Source of the DNA: Aedes albopictus
Taxonomy: Eukaryota; Arthropoda; Insecta; Diptera; Culicidae
Length of the DNA: 64,000 nt
Reading direction: 5' to 3'
NCBI RefSeq assembly: GCF_035046485.1
Contig: NC_085138.1
Location: forward strand, 342,934,263-342,998,262
A program made the position numbers and the translations under genes. Shown here one piece after another: positions 11,273 through 23,486 of the stretch. Position 1 is the first letter of the stretch. Each line of letters starts with the position of its first letter. Under the pieces are notes generated by a model. It was not told the DNA's origin, ran no database searches, and was given only the letters and a program-made list of their open reading frames with translations.

Positions 11273-12463
11273 TAGGCCTGTCCAGCTTTTCAAAAATGTT
11301 CTCTGATTCTCAAGTCCACCCCCATATTTTGATTGGCATCCTAGAAGAAGTAACTGGTCAAAATTTCAGCCAAATCCATTGAAATTAAGAGGTGCATCAA
11401 ATCAATTTTGTGTTTTTCGACTATTTTTGAACTTCAAAAAATCATAACTACACTAAAACTTGTCAAAACTTAATTCTTTTGGCAGAAATTGAAAGCTATA
11501 CTTGTTTGCTACAACTTCTCCGAACAACGTGTGCCAATAAAATGGAAGGAAACATGTGTAATTATCACATTTGTAATCAGAAAAACCTTAAAAAGTTGAT
11601 TTTTTGATAGATTTCGTTCTGGAACACCCTAATATACGTAATAAGTTGGATTTTTCAAAACGGCATCATATTCTCCAATATTTCGTGGTTATTTGCTTCC
11701 TTGACACCAAAGCTGTAGGAGTTGAGCAAAAATTACTAAAATTCGTGTAAGCCAAATGTGACCTAAAAACTAGCTTTTCGGGTGCAATCACGCTTTGGCG
11801 CGCAAAAAGTGGCATCGCGTCAGCACTGATATGATAGCCAACACCTGTCATCACGCTTGTTTGTTATCACCCGTGATAGGGGGTAGCCAAGGCAAACTAC
11901 ACGGAAGCAAAGCTACTACGTTCAGTACAATTTCGCGCCACAGCGTGATTGCCTCCAAAAAGCTAGTTTTTAGGCCACATTTGGCTTTCACGAATTTTAG
12001 TAATTTTTGCTCAACTCTTACAGCTTTGGTGTCCAGGAAGCAAATAACCACAAAACATTGGAGAATATGATGCCGTTTTGAAAAATCCAACTTATTACGT
12101 ATATTAGGGTGTTCCAGAACGAAATCTATCAAAAAATCCACTTTTTAAGGTTTTTCTGATCACAAATGTGATAATTACACATGTTTCCTTCCACTTTATT
12201 GGCACACGTTGTTCGGAGAAGTTGTAGCAAACAAGTATAGCTTTCAATTTCTGCCAAAAGAATTAAGTTTTGACAAGTTTTAGTGTAGTTATGATTTTTT
12301 GAAGTTCAAAAATAGTCGAAAAACACAAAATTGATTTGATGCACCCCTTAATTTCAATGGATTTGGCTGAAATTTTGACCAGTTACTTCTTCTAGGATGC
12401 CAATCAAAATATGGGGGTGGACTTGAGAATCAGAGAACATTTTTGAAAAGCTGGACAGGCCTA
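11273..12463. mobile_element. hAT foldback element with ~530-bp arms
   Basis: Left arm 11273-11808 and right arm about 11930-12463 are inverse copies with few differences, around a ~120-base core. The ends are TAGGCCTGTCCAGC, and an exact 8-bp duplication GTGCATAT lies at 11265-11272 and 12464-12471. An 8-bp duplication is the rule for hAT elements. The arms contain short open frames but no transposase, so it is non-autonomous. Confidence 0.93.
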
Positions 12464-12995
12464 GTGCATATAGGTACTGAAACCGGTCGTCCGCAATGTT
12501 ACATTGTAAGGAAATCATACGCACACACGATTCTTTTTTAGTTGATGGAAGATTGTGACTTGAATGGATAACGATCTGCAACATCAGAACCACATCGATA
12601 GTTATTAAAAACATATCCCTACCTTGATAACTTTCAAGCCGTCGTAGAAATATTCATTTCATTTGAATCAGATCAGCGAGCATCCATAAATAACCTAGCA
12701 TTTCAGGAGGAAGGGAGGAATCTTCTATTCTGCTACTGACCATGTTTAAGATCGAGTATTCGTTACAAAAACAGGCTTCGTGCTTCATAGTGTCGTATGT
12801 CAAACCGCAGAGTTATACGATATTGAATCAATTAGCTTATTGGAAAAATCTTATGCATATGAACACTTCGATAGGTCTTCAAATATAGGTACACTCTTTA
12901 AGCTTGGAGCGCATCATACTTTTGAATCAATTTGGCAGTATCCCATGGGTTTACTAACAAAGTCGACGCAATTGTATGCTGTGTTCTCGAGGCTG
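12464..12995. other. No gene seen
   Basis: Mixed AT-rich sequence without convincing codon use. A 72-codon frame at 12780-12998 has no recognisable motif and partly overlaps the tandem duplication that follows. Confidence 0.5.
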
Positions 12996-13695
12996 TAGTA
13001 TATCAAGTTTCTTCAAATGCTACAATAATGATGAAGCACGCTGTAATGTTACTTTTGTACCTCATCACCCACTAAATGCAACTACATTAGTGGACTAATA
13101 ACACTTAGCGCGCTCGGCTCGGTTCCATCATGCCGCTTATAGTGTTGCCACATATAATGCTTAGTCTGCTAAACCCAGTTATCTGGCTTGTGGGGCATGG
13201 GAGCCTACGCTTCAATCATTTATGCAGTAAAACGTTACTTGAACTTTGACATGAGTGATCCGAATATTTGAAGAACTATTCTATCTTAGAAGCTTGTGTA
13301 GAATTTGATGAACTTAATCTGAAGAATCATTTAGCAGTCATTTAAGGGAAATTAATCTCAAAATGACACGCAATTGTATCTTGGGATTAGATTCATGTTT
13401 TGCATTTGAACGTTTTGAACAATCGTCTAATATAGGTTCACGTTGTAGTATATCGAGCATTTTTAATTCTGCTATAATAATGGTTAAGCACGCTGTAATG
13501 ATACGTTTGTACCTCATCACCCACTAAATGCAACTATATTAGTGGACTAATAACACTTAGCGCGCTCGGCTCGGTTCCATCATGCCGCTTACAGTGTTGC
13601 CACATATAATGCTTAGTCCGCTAAACCCAGTTATCTGGCTGTGGGACATGGGAGCCTAAGCTTCAACCATCAATGCAATTAAACATTACTCGATT
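12996..13695. repeat. Direct duplication with 448-bp period
   Basis: About 245 bases from 12996 (GTAGTATATC...) return from 13444 at roughly 90% identity. The most conserved part spans TTAGCGCGCTCGGCTCGGTT and CCATCATGCCGCTTA. GC-rich conserved phrases in AT-rich DNA suggest a repeat family core. No frame is conserved. Confidence 0.85.
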
Positions 13696-13779
13696 TACAA
13701 CATGATCCAAATATTTGATAATTGATCGATCTGTGTTTTTGAAATGTAGCTTAAAATATACAAGCTTCTAGTCCAAATG

Positions 13780-15125
13780 CATAATGATAGTTTAGTTTCG
13801 CTTCGTTCAGGATTTGTTCAAGCAGTTCAAGAATTTTCTGATTCACAATAGAAAACAATTTCCAAACCATTGGATTTAATGTAAAAATAAAATGTTCTGT
13901 ATCACAATAGAAAACTATTCCAAAACAATTCATTCTAACGTGGAGCCAATAATAAAGTCACTACTAATACAATACGTTTACTGTACATTTTACTGTTAAG
14001 AACAATATAAAAACATAAAAATCTTCTGTATTACAGTACAAAACAATAGGAAGCAATCAGTGAAGTACTAGATTGAAAGTAGTGAGCTGGATTTTTGTAT
14101 GGTGAGATGATAAGTTCTCCGTTTCTGCAATGAAATGGTGCAAATAGCGTGGGTTATATGATTTCTTGCCTAATTTGATGCTGTTTGAGCAAAAGTTTGG
14201 GTAAATGTGTTGTTGTATTATTTATTTCTTGCAACTTCAACAACACAGTTACCCAAACTTTTGCTCAAACAGCATCAAATTAGGCAAGGAATCATATAAC
14301 CCACGCTGTTTGCACCATTTCATTGCAGAAACGGAGAACTGATCATCTCACCATACAAAAATCCAGCTCACTACTTTCAATCTAGTACTTCACTGATTGC
14401 TTCCTATTCCCATACCATTGAATCAAATGTGGAACCAGCAATAAAATCACAACTCAATACAATACGTTTACCGTGCATTTTACTGTTTATTACAATTCGA
14501 AAACATAAGAATCTTCTGTATCACAATAGAAAACAATACTCAAACCATTGAATTCATTGTAAAAACAGTACAAACAGTATGTTCTGCTTCACATTAGAAA
14601 ACAATTCCAAAACAATTGAATTAAATGTGGAACCAGCAATAAAATCACTACCCAAAACAATACGTTTACCGTACATTTCACTGTTTGCAACAATTCGAAA
14701 ACATAGTAATCTTCTGTATCACAATAGAAAACCATCCCCAGACCATTGAATTCAATGTAAAATCACAGTTCAAAACAGAATGTTCTTGGCATATTTAACT
14801 GTTCAAAACAATACAAATACATAAAAATCTACGGTATATTTCATTCCACGTATCGTCATTAGCAACATTTCATTAACATTAGAATTTTCTGTTTTGCGAA
14901 AAAAGTTGTATGGAAAAAAGTCTTTTTTTGTATTGTTACGATACTTAACAACCTATACAATTCAATGTGAAATGGGCATTCACATTTGATTCTATTGTTA
15001 GAAACATTTGATTCTATTGTTTTTCTATTGTTATTTTAACATTGAATTCTATTGTAAGACCATTGTTCTCAATGGTTCTGTTACATTAGAATCCTATGTT
15101 TTTCTATTGTATCTTTTATCCGGGA
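13780..15125. repeat. Array of ~200-bp units rich in CAATAGAAAACAAT
   Basis: AATACGTTTACNGTRCATTT occurs at about 13970, 14459 and 14660, each followed by AAAACATA and TCTTCTGTAT. The array ends near 15125 with TTTTATCCGGG, the inverse of CCCGGATAAAA at 43997, so both may belong to one family. A large palindrome is inserted at 14045-14408. Confidence 0.7.
14045..14408. mobile_element. Foldback element with ~171-bp arms
   Basis: Arms 14045-14215 and 14238-14408 are almost exact inverse copies, around a 22-base spacer. Flanking sequence matches the surrounding 200-bp array on both sides, so this is a later insertion. The target duplication is too short to define. Confidence 0.85.
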
Positions 15126-15774
15126 TTTCACAGTGTCTTGCCCCTAGTTTCATGCTTATTATGGCCATTGTATTGTTTAAACATTGTGAAAACTCACAAA
15201 AGCTAATATTAATCGTCGAACTTGCAAAAAGGAAAGATAAACAATTATTCATATATCGTTAATGGTATCGTTATCATAAGTGTAATAATACTCGTAAAGT
15301 ATTGAATAATGTCAATTTAGAAACTTTAATCATCGAATCATAAACCCATCGTTGCTGTTGTAATAATCATTCCACGAATTAAATTCTTATGATACGAACG
15401 ATAGCTTGAACGATATATTTCTATGCGGGCAGCTAACCTTCTTTATCAACCTTGTGCACCATTGGGAGCCCAACTCTATTTTTCAACGCTGCCAACCGCT
15501 CACTCAGCGAAAAACGAAAATTGTTGCGGTGATTTTTGGCTTGTCACTCCCGTCCGTCCCGTCGCTCGACGATGAGTTTTGAAGTTTTGAAAGGATTGGA
15601 TGAAAGTGCAGCATCGTCAAACTGCAGACAGACTTTAAAAAATTAACATTTTGCTGAGCAATCCATCGCAAATCGCAGCAATTTTCGTGTCCTTGATCGT
15701 GATCTGATTGTTCTCCGTTTGAGATTCGTCATTTGAAGGGATTTGTCCGGAAATCGACTGGATTCGAGGTGAAG

Positions 15775-15918
15775 GTAAGTGGTGGCAATATTTCCATTCG
15801 TCATTGGTCTTGCGTCAAGGATGGAGGGAGAGAAAATAAAAAGACCGTGATGAGTTTGTGTGTTTTACTGATGAACTGGATGTTGGAATATTATTTTGGT
15901 TTCGATTTTGGATTCTAG
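15775..15918 (+). other. 5'UTR intron of ADRM1
   Basis: The donor GAAG|GTAAGT at 15775 and the acceptor TTGGATTCTAG ending at 15918 bound a 144-base intron. The ADRM1 start codon lies two bases after the acceptor. The leader exon ends at 15774 and its start is not determinable. A TATA box is not obvious. Confidence 0.7.
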
Positions 15919-15920
15919 AG

Positions 15921-17727
15921 ATGAGTGGACCAATTTTCGGTAGTAGCAGTGCCCTCGGGGGCAGTTCCGGTGGGAACCGCCATCTGGTGGAGTTCCGAGC
16001 CGGAAGGATGAATCTGGTAAACAAGATGGTCCATCCGGACAACCGGAAGGGAATGGTGTACGTGTACCAGGCGGACGACGGGTTGATCCACTTCTGTTGG
16101 AAGGATCGCACCACGGGGAACGTGGAGGATGATTTGATCGTGTTCCCGGACGATTGCGAGTTCAAGAAAATTGAGAACGTCAAGAACGGGCGGGTGTTCC
16201 TGTTGAAGTTCAAGAGCTCGAGCCGTCGATTGTTCTTCTGGATGCAGGAACCGAAAACGGACAAGGACGATGAGTGGTGCCGTCGGATCAACGAGGTGAT
16301 CAACAATCCGCCGTCTTCGAACAGCCTGGGAGGTGGATCAGGCCGTGGGGGAAATGGCAGCGACAATGGCGATCTGCAGTACATCATGCAGAATATGTCC
16401 CAGCAGCAGCTGATGCAGCTGTTTGGCGGCGTCGGTCAGATGGGAGGTCTGAGCAGCCTGCTCGGGTCGATGAGGTGAGTTTAGGGAAAATCTAACGGTA
16501 CGAGTTCAATGGGGACCCTGTGCAGAAATTCTTAGATTTTACTACAGAACTTATCACAGTAGAAGTTTTGTTACATTATATTTCCTTAACAATCTTAGAA
16601 GGAACTATGTATTGTTAGTTTTATAGTGCTCCTGGATAAATCCATATAGCTACAGCTGTAAAGGCATGGGTATCCAGCATGACCATGATGAGGGTGACGG
16701 GTTCGATTCAGGGTGAGTCCAGGATTTATCGTAATGGAAATTCTTCGCTTTCTTGTGCGAAGGAATCGTGCTTCTCACACGATATCCCACCATGCAAAAT
16801 GGTCATTGGCAGAGGTAAACCGTGCTAAAAAAAACTATGCTGATAAACAGGCTTTATCCATGGAATCTGATCATATGTTTATTTTGTAGTTACAACACTG
16901 TCCTTCAGTTTCAATAAAGTCATTCTTCTTCGGATAATTACAGCAGCCGGACCAGCACCACCACCCCATCGAGTCGCACCACCACCCTGTCGTCGAGTAA
17001 TGCCGGAAGCGGCACAGCGGTCACAACTCCGACAGCCACCTCCAACTCGCCTTCGACTCCACGTGCTCCGCGTAAACAGGCTTCCGATTCGTCCAAGTCC
17101 AGTGGCACTGCGACGGCCACTCCAGTCACAGCCGCTGCTGGCGCCGGAGATGGAGCCAACAACGGTGGAAGCAGCACCAGCACAACCAGCGGAAGCGGAA
17201 ACCGTGTCCTACTGTCGGATTTGCAAAACTACCTGGCCGGAATGAGCCCAGCTGCGGCCGGTGCCGGTCAGAGACGGAACGTTGACCTTTCCACCGCCGT
17301 CAATTCGGAATCCCTGTCCTCGGTGATGACCGATCAGGAGAAAGTCGATGCCCTAGTGGAACATTTACCTAACATCGAGGGAGATGAAAATAAGAAGCAA
17401 CAGCTAAAGGAAACCCTGTCCTCGCCTCAGTTCCAGCAAGCCCTGTCCATGTTTTCCAATGCGCTGCAGTCGGGCCAGTTGGGACCGGTGGTGTCCCAAT
17501 TCCAGCTGAATGCCGAAGCCGTGGCCGCGGCCAACAGCGGCGACCTGGAGCAATTCGTTAAAGCTCTGGAAAATGCCCACAAGAAGAGCACCGAATCCGA
17601 GAAGAGCAAGTCGTCCTCGTCCGCCGCCTCCTCGGAAAGCACCGAAACCGCTCCCTCCAGCAAGGAAGAGAACGGCACGCCGGTGGCTAAAACCGAAAAG
17701 AAGGACGACGACCAAATGACGGGATAG
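15921..17727 (+). CDS. Rpn13: Proteasomal ubiquitin receptor ADRM1/Rpn13
   Basis: Two coding exons, 15921-16474 and 16944-17727, join in frame (GT at 16475, AG at 16942-16943) to give 445 residues. The protein docks on the 26S proteasome base, binds ubiquitin through its Pru domain and recruits and activates the deubiquitinase UCH37/UCHL5 through its C-terminal DEUBAD domain. The Pru domain spans about residues 18-130 (LVEFRAGRM, LIHFCWKDRT, LFFWMQEPKTDKD). Counterparts of human ubiquitin-contact residues L56, F76, D79 and F98 are L55, F75, D78 and F97. A Ser/Thr/Ala/Gly-rich linker (about 150-300) precedes the DEUBAD region (about 305-395, VDALVEHLP). The tail is charged. I start at MSGP because the 21 codons upstream translate the intron and its acceptor. 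The length is near that of the human protein (407). It is the only plainly intact host gene here. Confidence 0.96.
16640..16865 (+). mobile_element. Decayed Feilai-type SINE in ADRM1 intron
   Basis: CATATAGCTACAGCTGTAAA, GAGGGTGACGGGTTCGATTC and GCAAAATGGTCATTGGCAGA follow the order of the Feilai copies at 1378 and 35684 but with many changes. It sits in the 469-base intron between the coding exons. It leaves the splice sites intact. Confidence 0.8.
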
Positions 17728-18416
17728 ATCCTAAGGTGGTCTCTGCAACCTACAGGTACTGCTCTGATAGGGTTTCAGTTGTTTTTCCTTTTCTTTTTCG
17801 AGCGTGCACTTGATGATAATCTGTTGAAAGAAAATATTTTACTCTTACTACTTATAACATAATCAGAGTACTGGAAAGGGGGAAACCGATTCACATACAC
17901 CGGAAGGAAGAACGAGGTCGGACGGACGGAAGCGCGTGGTTTGCTTAGGCGATAAGTAGCAAGTCTTTTTTATCTATGGCGTAAATATTTGAATAGTCAC
18001 GTTAGAGGCAGTGCCAATCAAAACTAAAACAAAAATTTTCAATGCGAGAACAGAACATTTTCCGCAAAATTCTACCCAATTCATGATTTGATCGATCAAG
18101 CACTGAGAGTCATTTCAATCATCATCATCCTCCGATCAGCAACACTGTTTCAGTTAGTGTCGATCCGCACCGAGGCAGAAACACAGGGCTATTGTATCCT
18201 ATAAATTGTAGCGCAAGCTTTGCAGCAAAATAGTCACGAAAAGTAACAACAACAATGCGACACAACACAGCTGTAGACGGTGAAGTAGGGATATCTAATA
18301 ATATCTAAAATACGAATTAAATGTTTCAGGTAAAAACCAATAAAAACCCATCTGGGAATGATGAAAAAATCGGCCTTCAAATCCTGAAAGGGTGACATTG
18401 GAAAGAAATGCCCTAA
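17728..18416 (+). other. ADRM1 3'UTR and poly(A) signal
   Basis: No new coding sequence follows the TAG at 17725-17727. The best poly(A) signal is AATAAA at 18339-18344, giving a 3'UTR of about 630 bases. The TTAA element at 18417 begins shortly after, so it may affect the transcript end. Confidence 0.55.
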
Positions 18417-19280
18417 CCCTTTATAAGGCCCAAAAAACCAGGCACGGAATCCACTCGTTCTACATTGGAATATAAAGTACATGTGGTGTAATGAACAAAA
18501 ACGATTTTATTTCCAAAAAATTCGATGGTCGATTTTGTATGAGAAAAATTGGTCTAAATTTCAAAGTTTAAAATGTTGTTATTTTGTGATGCGTTTATCA
18601 ATCAAGCTGATTTTTTGATAAGTTATTGCCCCAATAATTCATGAGTTACATATGTGGATTTGAACTCGATTGGTCAACCATTTTGGACGATATGGCAATT
18701 TTAGTACATGCCCATTTATAATAGTACATTTTTTTCAAAAGGCTGAGTTCCTAAAAGTAATGAAGCAATCAAGTTGAAATGTTGTCCACACATATGAGGA
18801 ACATTGGCCTTTTATTCCCCATCATTTGATTTTCAATTCGCTCACCACAACAGAAGCTCGAGCTTAAAAACCTATGCACCCAAAGATGGCAGTTTTTGGA
18901 CAGACATTTTGTTCTAAAAAAGCCCATTCATACTTGTTATGGCTCAAAAAAATCATGAGTGTTCACAGAGGCCTAATGTTAAAACAGAAGTTGTAAAAAT
19001 TTTCTAAACGAACAGAAAAAATATGTGTATTGTCTATCCGGTTGGAATCAAGACCGACATTCAATCAAAAATTGCCATTTTCTTGGTCCACAAGTGTCGC
19101 AACTGTTTCGCATCTAGTGCGCTGTGTTGCTGACAAAAACGGGAAGGATGCGCACTACTTTTGACATGATTATAAAACGTCGCGAGTTGGGTCGCGTCGC
19201 GACTTGATTGTGCGAAGTCCGGTTTGGTGGCGGCCCGACAATATAAGGTGGCAATATAGTTGCCACTGCCTTATGAAGGG
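18417..19280. mobile_element. piggyBac-like MITE, CCCTTNATAAGGC termini
   Basis: CCCTTTATAAGGC at 18417 and GCCTTATGAAGGG ending at 19280 are inverse ends. The right flank is TTAA (19281-19284) and the left is CTAA (18413-18416), one change from the TTAA target that piggyBac elements duplicate. No transposase is seen within 864 bases. Confidence 0.7.
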
Positions 19281-19459
19281 TTAAACTGTTTGACCAAAGA
19301 CATTGTTATCAATGCATGATGTAAGTCAGTCAGAATTCCATTATTTACTAATATTTACAAGATGTTTGCTCTTCAGTTCATTGTCATCAGCGTTAGAGAT
19401 CTAATCCAAGGCTATACAGTTTCTCGCTCTCAGCGAACTAATCACCAAAAACGTCTACA

Positions 19460-20320
19460 ATGCCCACCCTTAGATCGCTCAAATTGGTGAATTTGAACTG
19501 TCATTCCGTCCGGAACAAGGCTGAGGAATGTTTTCACTTGCTTGAAACCCACGAAATAGACATCGCTGTAATCACGGAGACGTGGCTGCAGTTCAACAAG
19601 TCATTGTACCACGAAACTATTCTATTGTTAGAGCGGATCGAGAGTCGCCGGAAGCCACCCGAGGGGGAGGAGTGGCGATTCTGGTGAGGAAAAGAATCTC
19701 TTTCTCCATGCTGGAAACTTTGGCGCTGGTAAGGCATCGTACACAAATTACGTAACGCTATAGGGGGAGGGGGGAGTCCAGCGTAGCGTTACGACCCACA
19801 CAAAATTTTTCGGGCTTCCATACAAAAAGCGTTACGAAGGGGGGGAGGGGGTCTGAAATGGCCAATTTTATCGTTACGTAATGTGTGTACCATGCCTAAT
19901 CGAAACCGTCGGGATATTGGTCAGCGTAGATCCAACACCCGTGAGCACTGTAGCTGTCTACCTACTATCCTGGCTCATATCAGAGGGTAGCGCTCTGTTA
20001 ATTCAGACGAGATAGGTATCCATCAGCTCATCAGCACTGACGGACCCTTCTTTCTAGTGGGAGATATGAAGAATGCGAGAGCGCGGCACAGGATGTGGAA
20101 CTGTACTGCGGCCAACAAAGAAGGACGTATCGTACAACATGTGATTCCACGAATATATACATTCACGTTCCTGATACTCCCACCCGCTACCCGTTTGGTC
20201 GAGGAAAGCCTTCAATCTTAGATCTGGTGATCTCGAATAACCGGGTACAAATGTCGAGGCAGTATCGCATGCCGAATTTTCGTCGGACCATCCGCTGCTC
20301 CGACAAATCGAACTGGAGTA
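19460..20320 (+). pseudogene. Jockey-type non-LTR retrotransposon, endonuclease part (fragment 1)
   Basis: From MPTLRSLKLVNLNCHSVRNK (19460) the sequence reads as the start of an apurinic-like endonuclease, with VITETWL a little later. After the MITE at 19733-19896 the frame is broken. FLVGDMKNA near 20050 and GRGKPSILDLVISNN near 20190-20235 are late endonuclease motifs of Jockey/R1-group elements. It would nick target DNA for reverse transcription. ORF1 is not seen upstream. Frameshifts and stops show it is dead. The element continues at 28522 after an 8.2-kb insertion. Confidence 0.75.
19733..19896. mobile_element. PIF/Harbinger-like MITE with TAA duplication
   Basis: GGCATCGTACACAAATTACG at 19733 is matched by an imperfect inverse ending CATGCC at 19896. 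TAA lies at 19730-19732 and 19897-19899. It holds GGGGGAGGGGGG runs and the TTACGTAA core like the element at 8684. It interrupts the Jockey endonuclease. Confidence 0.85.
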
Positions 20321-20399
20321 CAGGTATTTTCCGTTTTTGTCACTATCCGTTATTATCACTATCCGTTTTTGTCACTATCCGTTTTTGTCAACACTAAAG

Positions 20400-21370
20400 T
20401 TTTTGTCAAATTTGTTGCCTCAAACACGAGTTATTTATAGTTTAACATTAATCTTGAGGCAATGCATTCATGAGTGAATTTGAAGCAATCACCAATGATG
20501 ACATAGAAGACGTATACGCTACAATAGCTTTGAACACCAAATTCAGCTGTAGATAATGTTAATTCATGCTTTCTCTCACGCATAATTTTACTTCTTATTT
20601 GAACATGATAAAAATTAAACCAATAGTCCGATAGAAAAGTTACTCTTACTCTACGTACCAACTGGAACTTGCCCTGCCTTTGCAAGTGTTCTTTGAGAAC
20701 TTAAATAGTTCGGGGTTTGCCCGTCATTGCCTGAATTTTTACACTTAAATCTTTTTACAAAACTTTTTTTAAGTGCAGTAATTTCTACGCGGTTTTTTAC
20801 ACGATTTTCTTGAAAATACGCGATGTGCTGAATTCTTCTCTTCTGGTCGCTATATCTTTTCGACGGGGCTCAAATTTCAACCAGAGATCTCTCTTGTCAT
20901 TCTTGATACCCTGTCCAAATTTTCCCGTCTGAAACTGCTACATTCACTAGGTAAACTGGAGATTCCTATAGAATTTTATCCGAGATTTCATGAAAATGCA
21001 ATCTTGGTTTCCTTCAGTAATTTCTACTAGCGATTCTACCTTGTAGATTATTTAATGGATTTCTTCTGAGATATCGTTAGGAAATAATTAAGAAGTTTCT
21101 TTATGTGAATTAGGAGTTAAGTCTTCCAGAAACAAGTTTCTTCACTCAGATTAATTAACACATTGAATATAAGTTTCTTGCACTTGGATTGTGACCAATT
21201 GCTTTTGCACTTAAAAAATAAGTGCAGGCTTATCGAAACTTTGCCAACTCAGTCAAGATGAATTTTATAGGCGAACCTTTTACTTTTTAAAAGTCAGTTG
21301 ATCGGATTTCAGTTGTGAGGCACATAGTTTCTATTAATGGGAATAATAAGATTATTTTCATTGGGTATTG
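20400..21370. other. No gene seen
   Basis: AT-rich interior of the TA-flanked element. AAGTGCAG-type phrases (20775, 21225) and TTACACGATTTTCTTG near 20800 recur in part elsewhere. No convincing coding frame on either strand. Confidence 0.45.
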
Positions 21371-21373
21371 GCT

Positions 21374-21870
21374 TTAAAGTAACAATAAATTAAAATTTTT
21401 AATAATATGATTGAAAAAAATAAGTTTTATTAATTGTTTTATTGTACACAGGAGTAGTTCCAGGCCACGTGGACTAAACAATGTTGCTGCATGAGCAATG
21501 TTCACAGCTGGACATTTCACACCGCAAATGCCACTAGCTAACGCAAATGATGGTCTGGGTTTTCCGATGCCACGGCCGACGAAGATGATGGAAGGAGCTC
21601 CGCTGATGCCGCGGTCCATGCAGTTGTCACAGTTGCATTTACGACGGGCCAAAAAGATTGTTTTTAGTTGAATCGCTCAATTCCGGGTTTGATAGAAGGC
21701 ACGCATCGAGTGCATCAGGGTCGGTTCTATTGGTGTGCTCGGGCTCTTTTCCGATGCCTCCGCGTCGTCTTCCACTTTGGTGAAAGTGGTCAAATCGAAT
21801 CCTTATAATTTTTATCAATGTTTAATGATTAAAAACAAATAGCAGGTTATCTAAATTACCTCACATTGAG
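21374..21870 (-). pseudogene. Exon-like sequence, function not recognised
   Basis: On the minus strand an acceptor-like TTATAAG precedes a stretch (about 21802 down to 21690) that reads FDLTTFTKVEDDAEASEKSP and ends FYQTRN-stop. A further GC-rich stretch follows (21652-21500) and AATAAA lies near 21425. Codon-like composition contrasts with the AT-rich surroundings. It may be the 3' end of a gene carried by the 20321-28519 element. Its partner is at 24868-25140. The reading phases do not join cleanly, so I treat it as decayed. Confidence 0.3.
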
Positions 21871-23052
21871 CTTCCACCAAGCTGGTCAAACAGCTCGTCC
21901 CGGTCGCAGCTCCATCCGGCAGCCAGTGTTGCGAAATGAGCGAGTACTCACACAACTTGTCAAACTCACGAGTGAGTATGAGCAGTACACCTTAAACTCA
22001 CCGTGAGTATTACTCACATTTGAGTAAGCGCTGTACAACTCACACTCACTCGTATTGACGTGCAGATACTCACTCACGGGTATGTTTTACTCATATTCAT
22101 ACGGTAATCTAAAATTTATCAAAAGGCTTGGAATCCTATCAAACATTAAAATGGTATGTTTTATTGGGGCGAATGTATTGAATCAGTAGACAAGGTTGCT
22201 TGTCAATAATTCTATTGTTTTTTTTTTCATTCTAGTGAATTGTATCTTACTGGTAGTTCTAAGCGCTCCGTTAAGGGCGGTCCTGAAGAGGTCCCCTTTG
22301 AGCCCAACAGCTCAACGTGAGGGCTTTTGTTTGAACTCAAACCTCTTGTAGACAGAGATCAATCCCCTGAAATGGCTGTCATCCACATATAACTGGCGTG
22401 AAGCTAAAAATTTGGTGCAGGACGTGGTGCTGATTTGAATGGGCTAAGCTGAAAACAGTGATTTTTTTCTCTTAGTGCAGGCGTGACATTCACATATAAT
22501 TGAGTTCAGCGTTGTTTTAAATGGACGAAATTTATTTGCATGCTTGTGCGTCTTGTAAATTTAATAAAGAACACTAAACGCATTGAACAAATGTGTAAAC
22601 GATCGTTTCTCAAATGCACGATAAATCGTACGACAAAGTTCGCTTGCGCACGTAGCAGATTGAAAGGCAGGCTGAAATTTCGTAAACGAGCCCGTTCGAG
22701 CCGGCTTCAAGAACTAACGCTTTCTTCAGGGGGTTGGCAGAGATAGGCAATTAAGAAAAAGTAATTTTACGGAATCGTGTGGTGTGCTCGATTGGTAGCC
22801 GATTTGACCTTGGATTTGACAGTTCGATAGCAGCAGACCTGCTGCAAAGGCGCATATAGTGCTGAATTAATGCCAGCTGCTTATTGGTTACCTGGGTGTG
22901 ATTACTGGCCATGTTACTGGTAGTAATTTGCTCGGCAGTTTTTTTTTCCTTTTTAGGTCCGAGGCTCATATAATTAGGGTGGTCCAACTTTATATGAAAA
23001 ACAACTAAGACTTGAAAAAGCTCATGGGATTCCTTCAGAATTTGTTCCTTTT

Positions 23053-23486
23053 TTTATTCTTCAATCACTTTACCTAATTTACAGCTCTTTTGTCCACTAG
23101 GGCACTGCGTGAGCGATTCCAATTGGAAGCTGTACTTACACTTTGTACAGCTCCTAAATGTATTCTATTATAATTCCACTAGATCGAACTGGATTCCGTT
23201 GCGCTGCTTTCACTTTCTACACTATCGTGGTAGAATGATGAGCACGAGGATGTTGATGTGTGGCTCTTGTTCCTTTTCCAGTCCGATTGGGGGTCCATTA
23301 TGAGTTGCCGTTAGCCGATATCCAGGTGTCCGGGTCCGTTGGAGCATATGCTCTGAAGAGGGTCAGGTGCCAGCTGCTCTCGGGGGGAAGAGCAACTGAC
23401 GAAAAATTGCAAGTGCCGGGCTGGGATCGAACCCATGACCATCCACTTATGAAGTGAACGTGTAGCCACTACGCTACGGGCCCGGC
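23053..23486 (-). mobile_element. tRNA-derived SINE, non-Feilai family
   Basis: On the minus strand it opens GCCGGGCCCGTAGCGTAGTG, a tRNA-like A-box region, with B-box GGGTTCGATCCC about 50 bases later. A ~350-base unrelated body follows. The 14-bp repeat AATTTGTTCCTTTT at 23039-23052 and 23487-23500 marks the insertion. Its body differs from the two other SINE types in this window. Confidence 0.85.

Noticed and set aside
15858..15920. 21-codon upstream extension of ADRM1 (MCFTDELDVG...)
   Set aside because: It translates the end of a 5'UTR intron and its acceptor; conserved sequence begins at MSGP, 15921.
16938..17715. Minus-strand frames rich in Leu, Val and Pro
   Set aside because: They are antisense shadows of ADRM1 exon 2.
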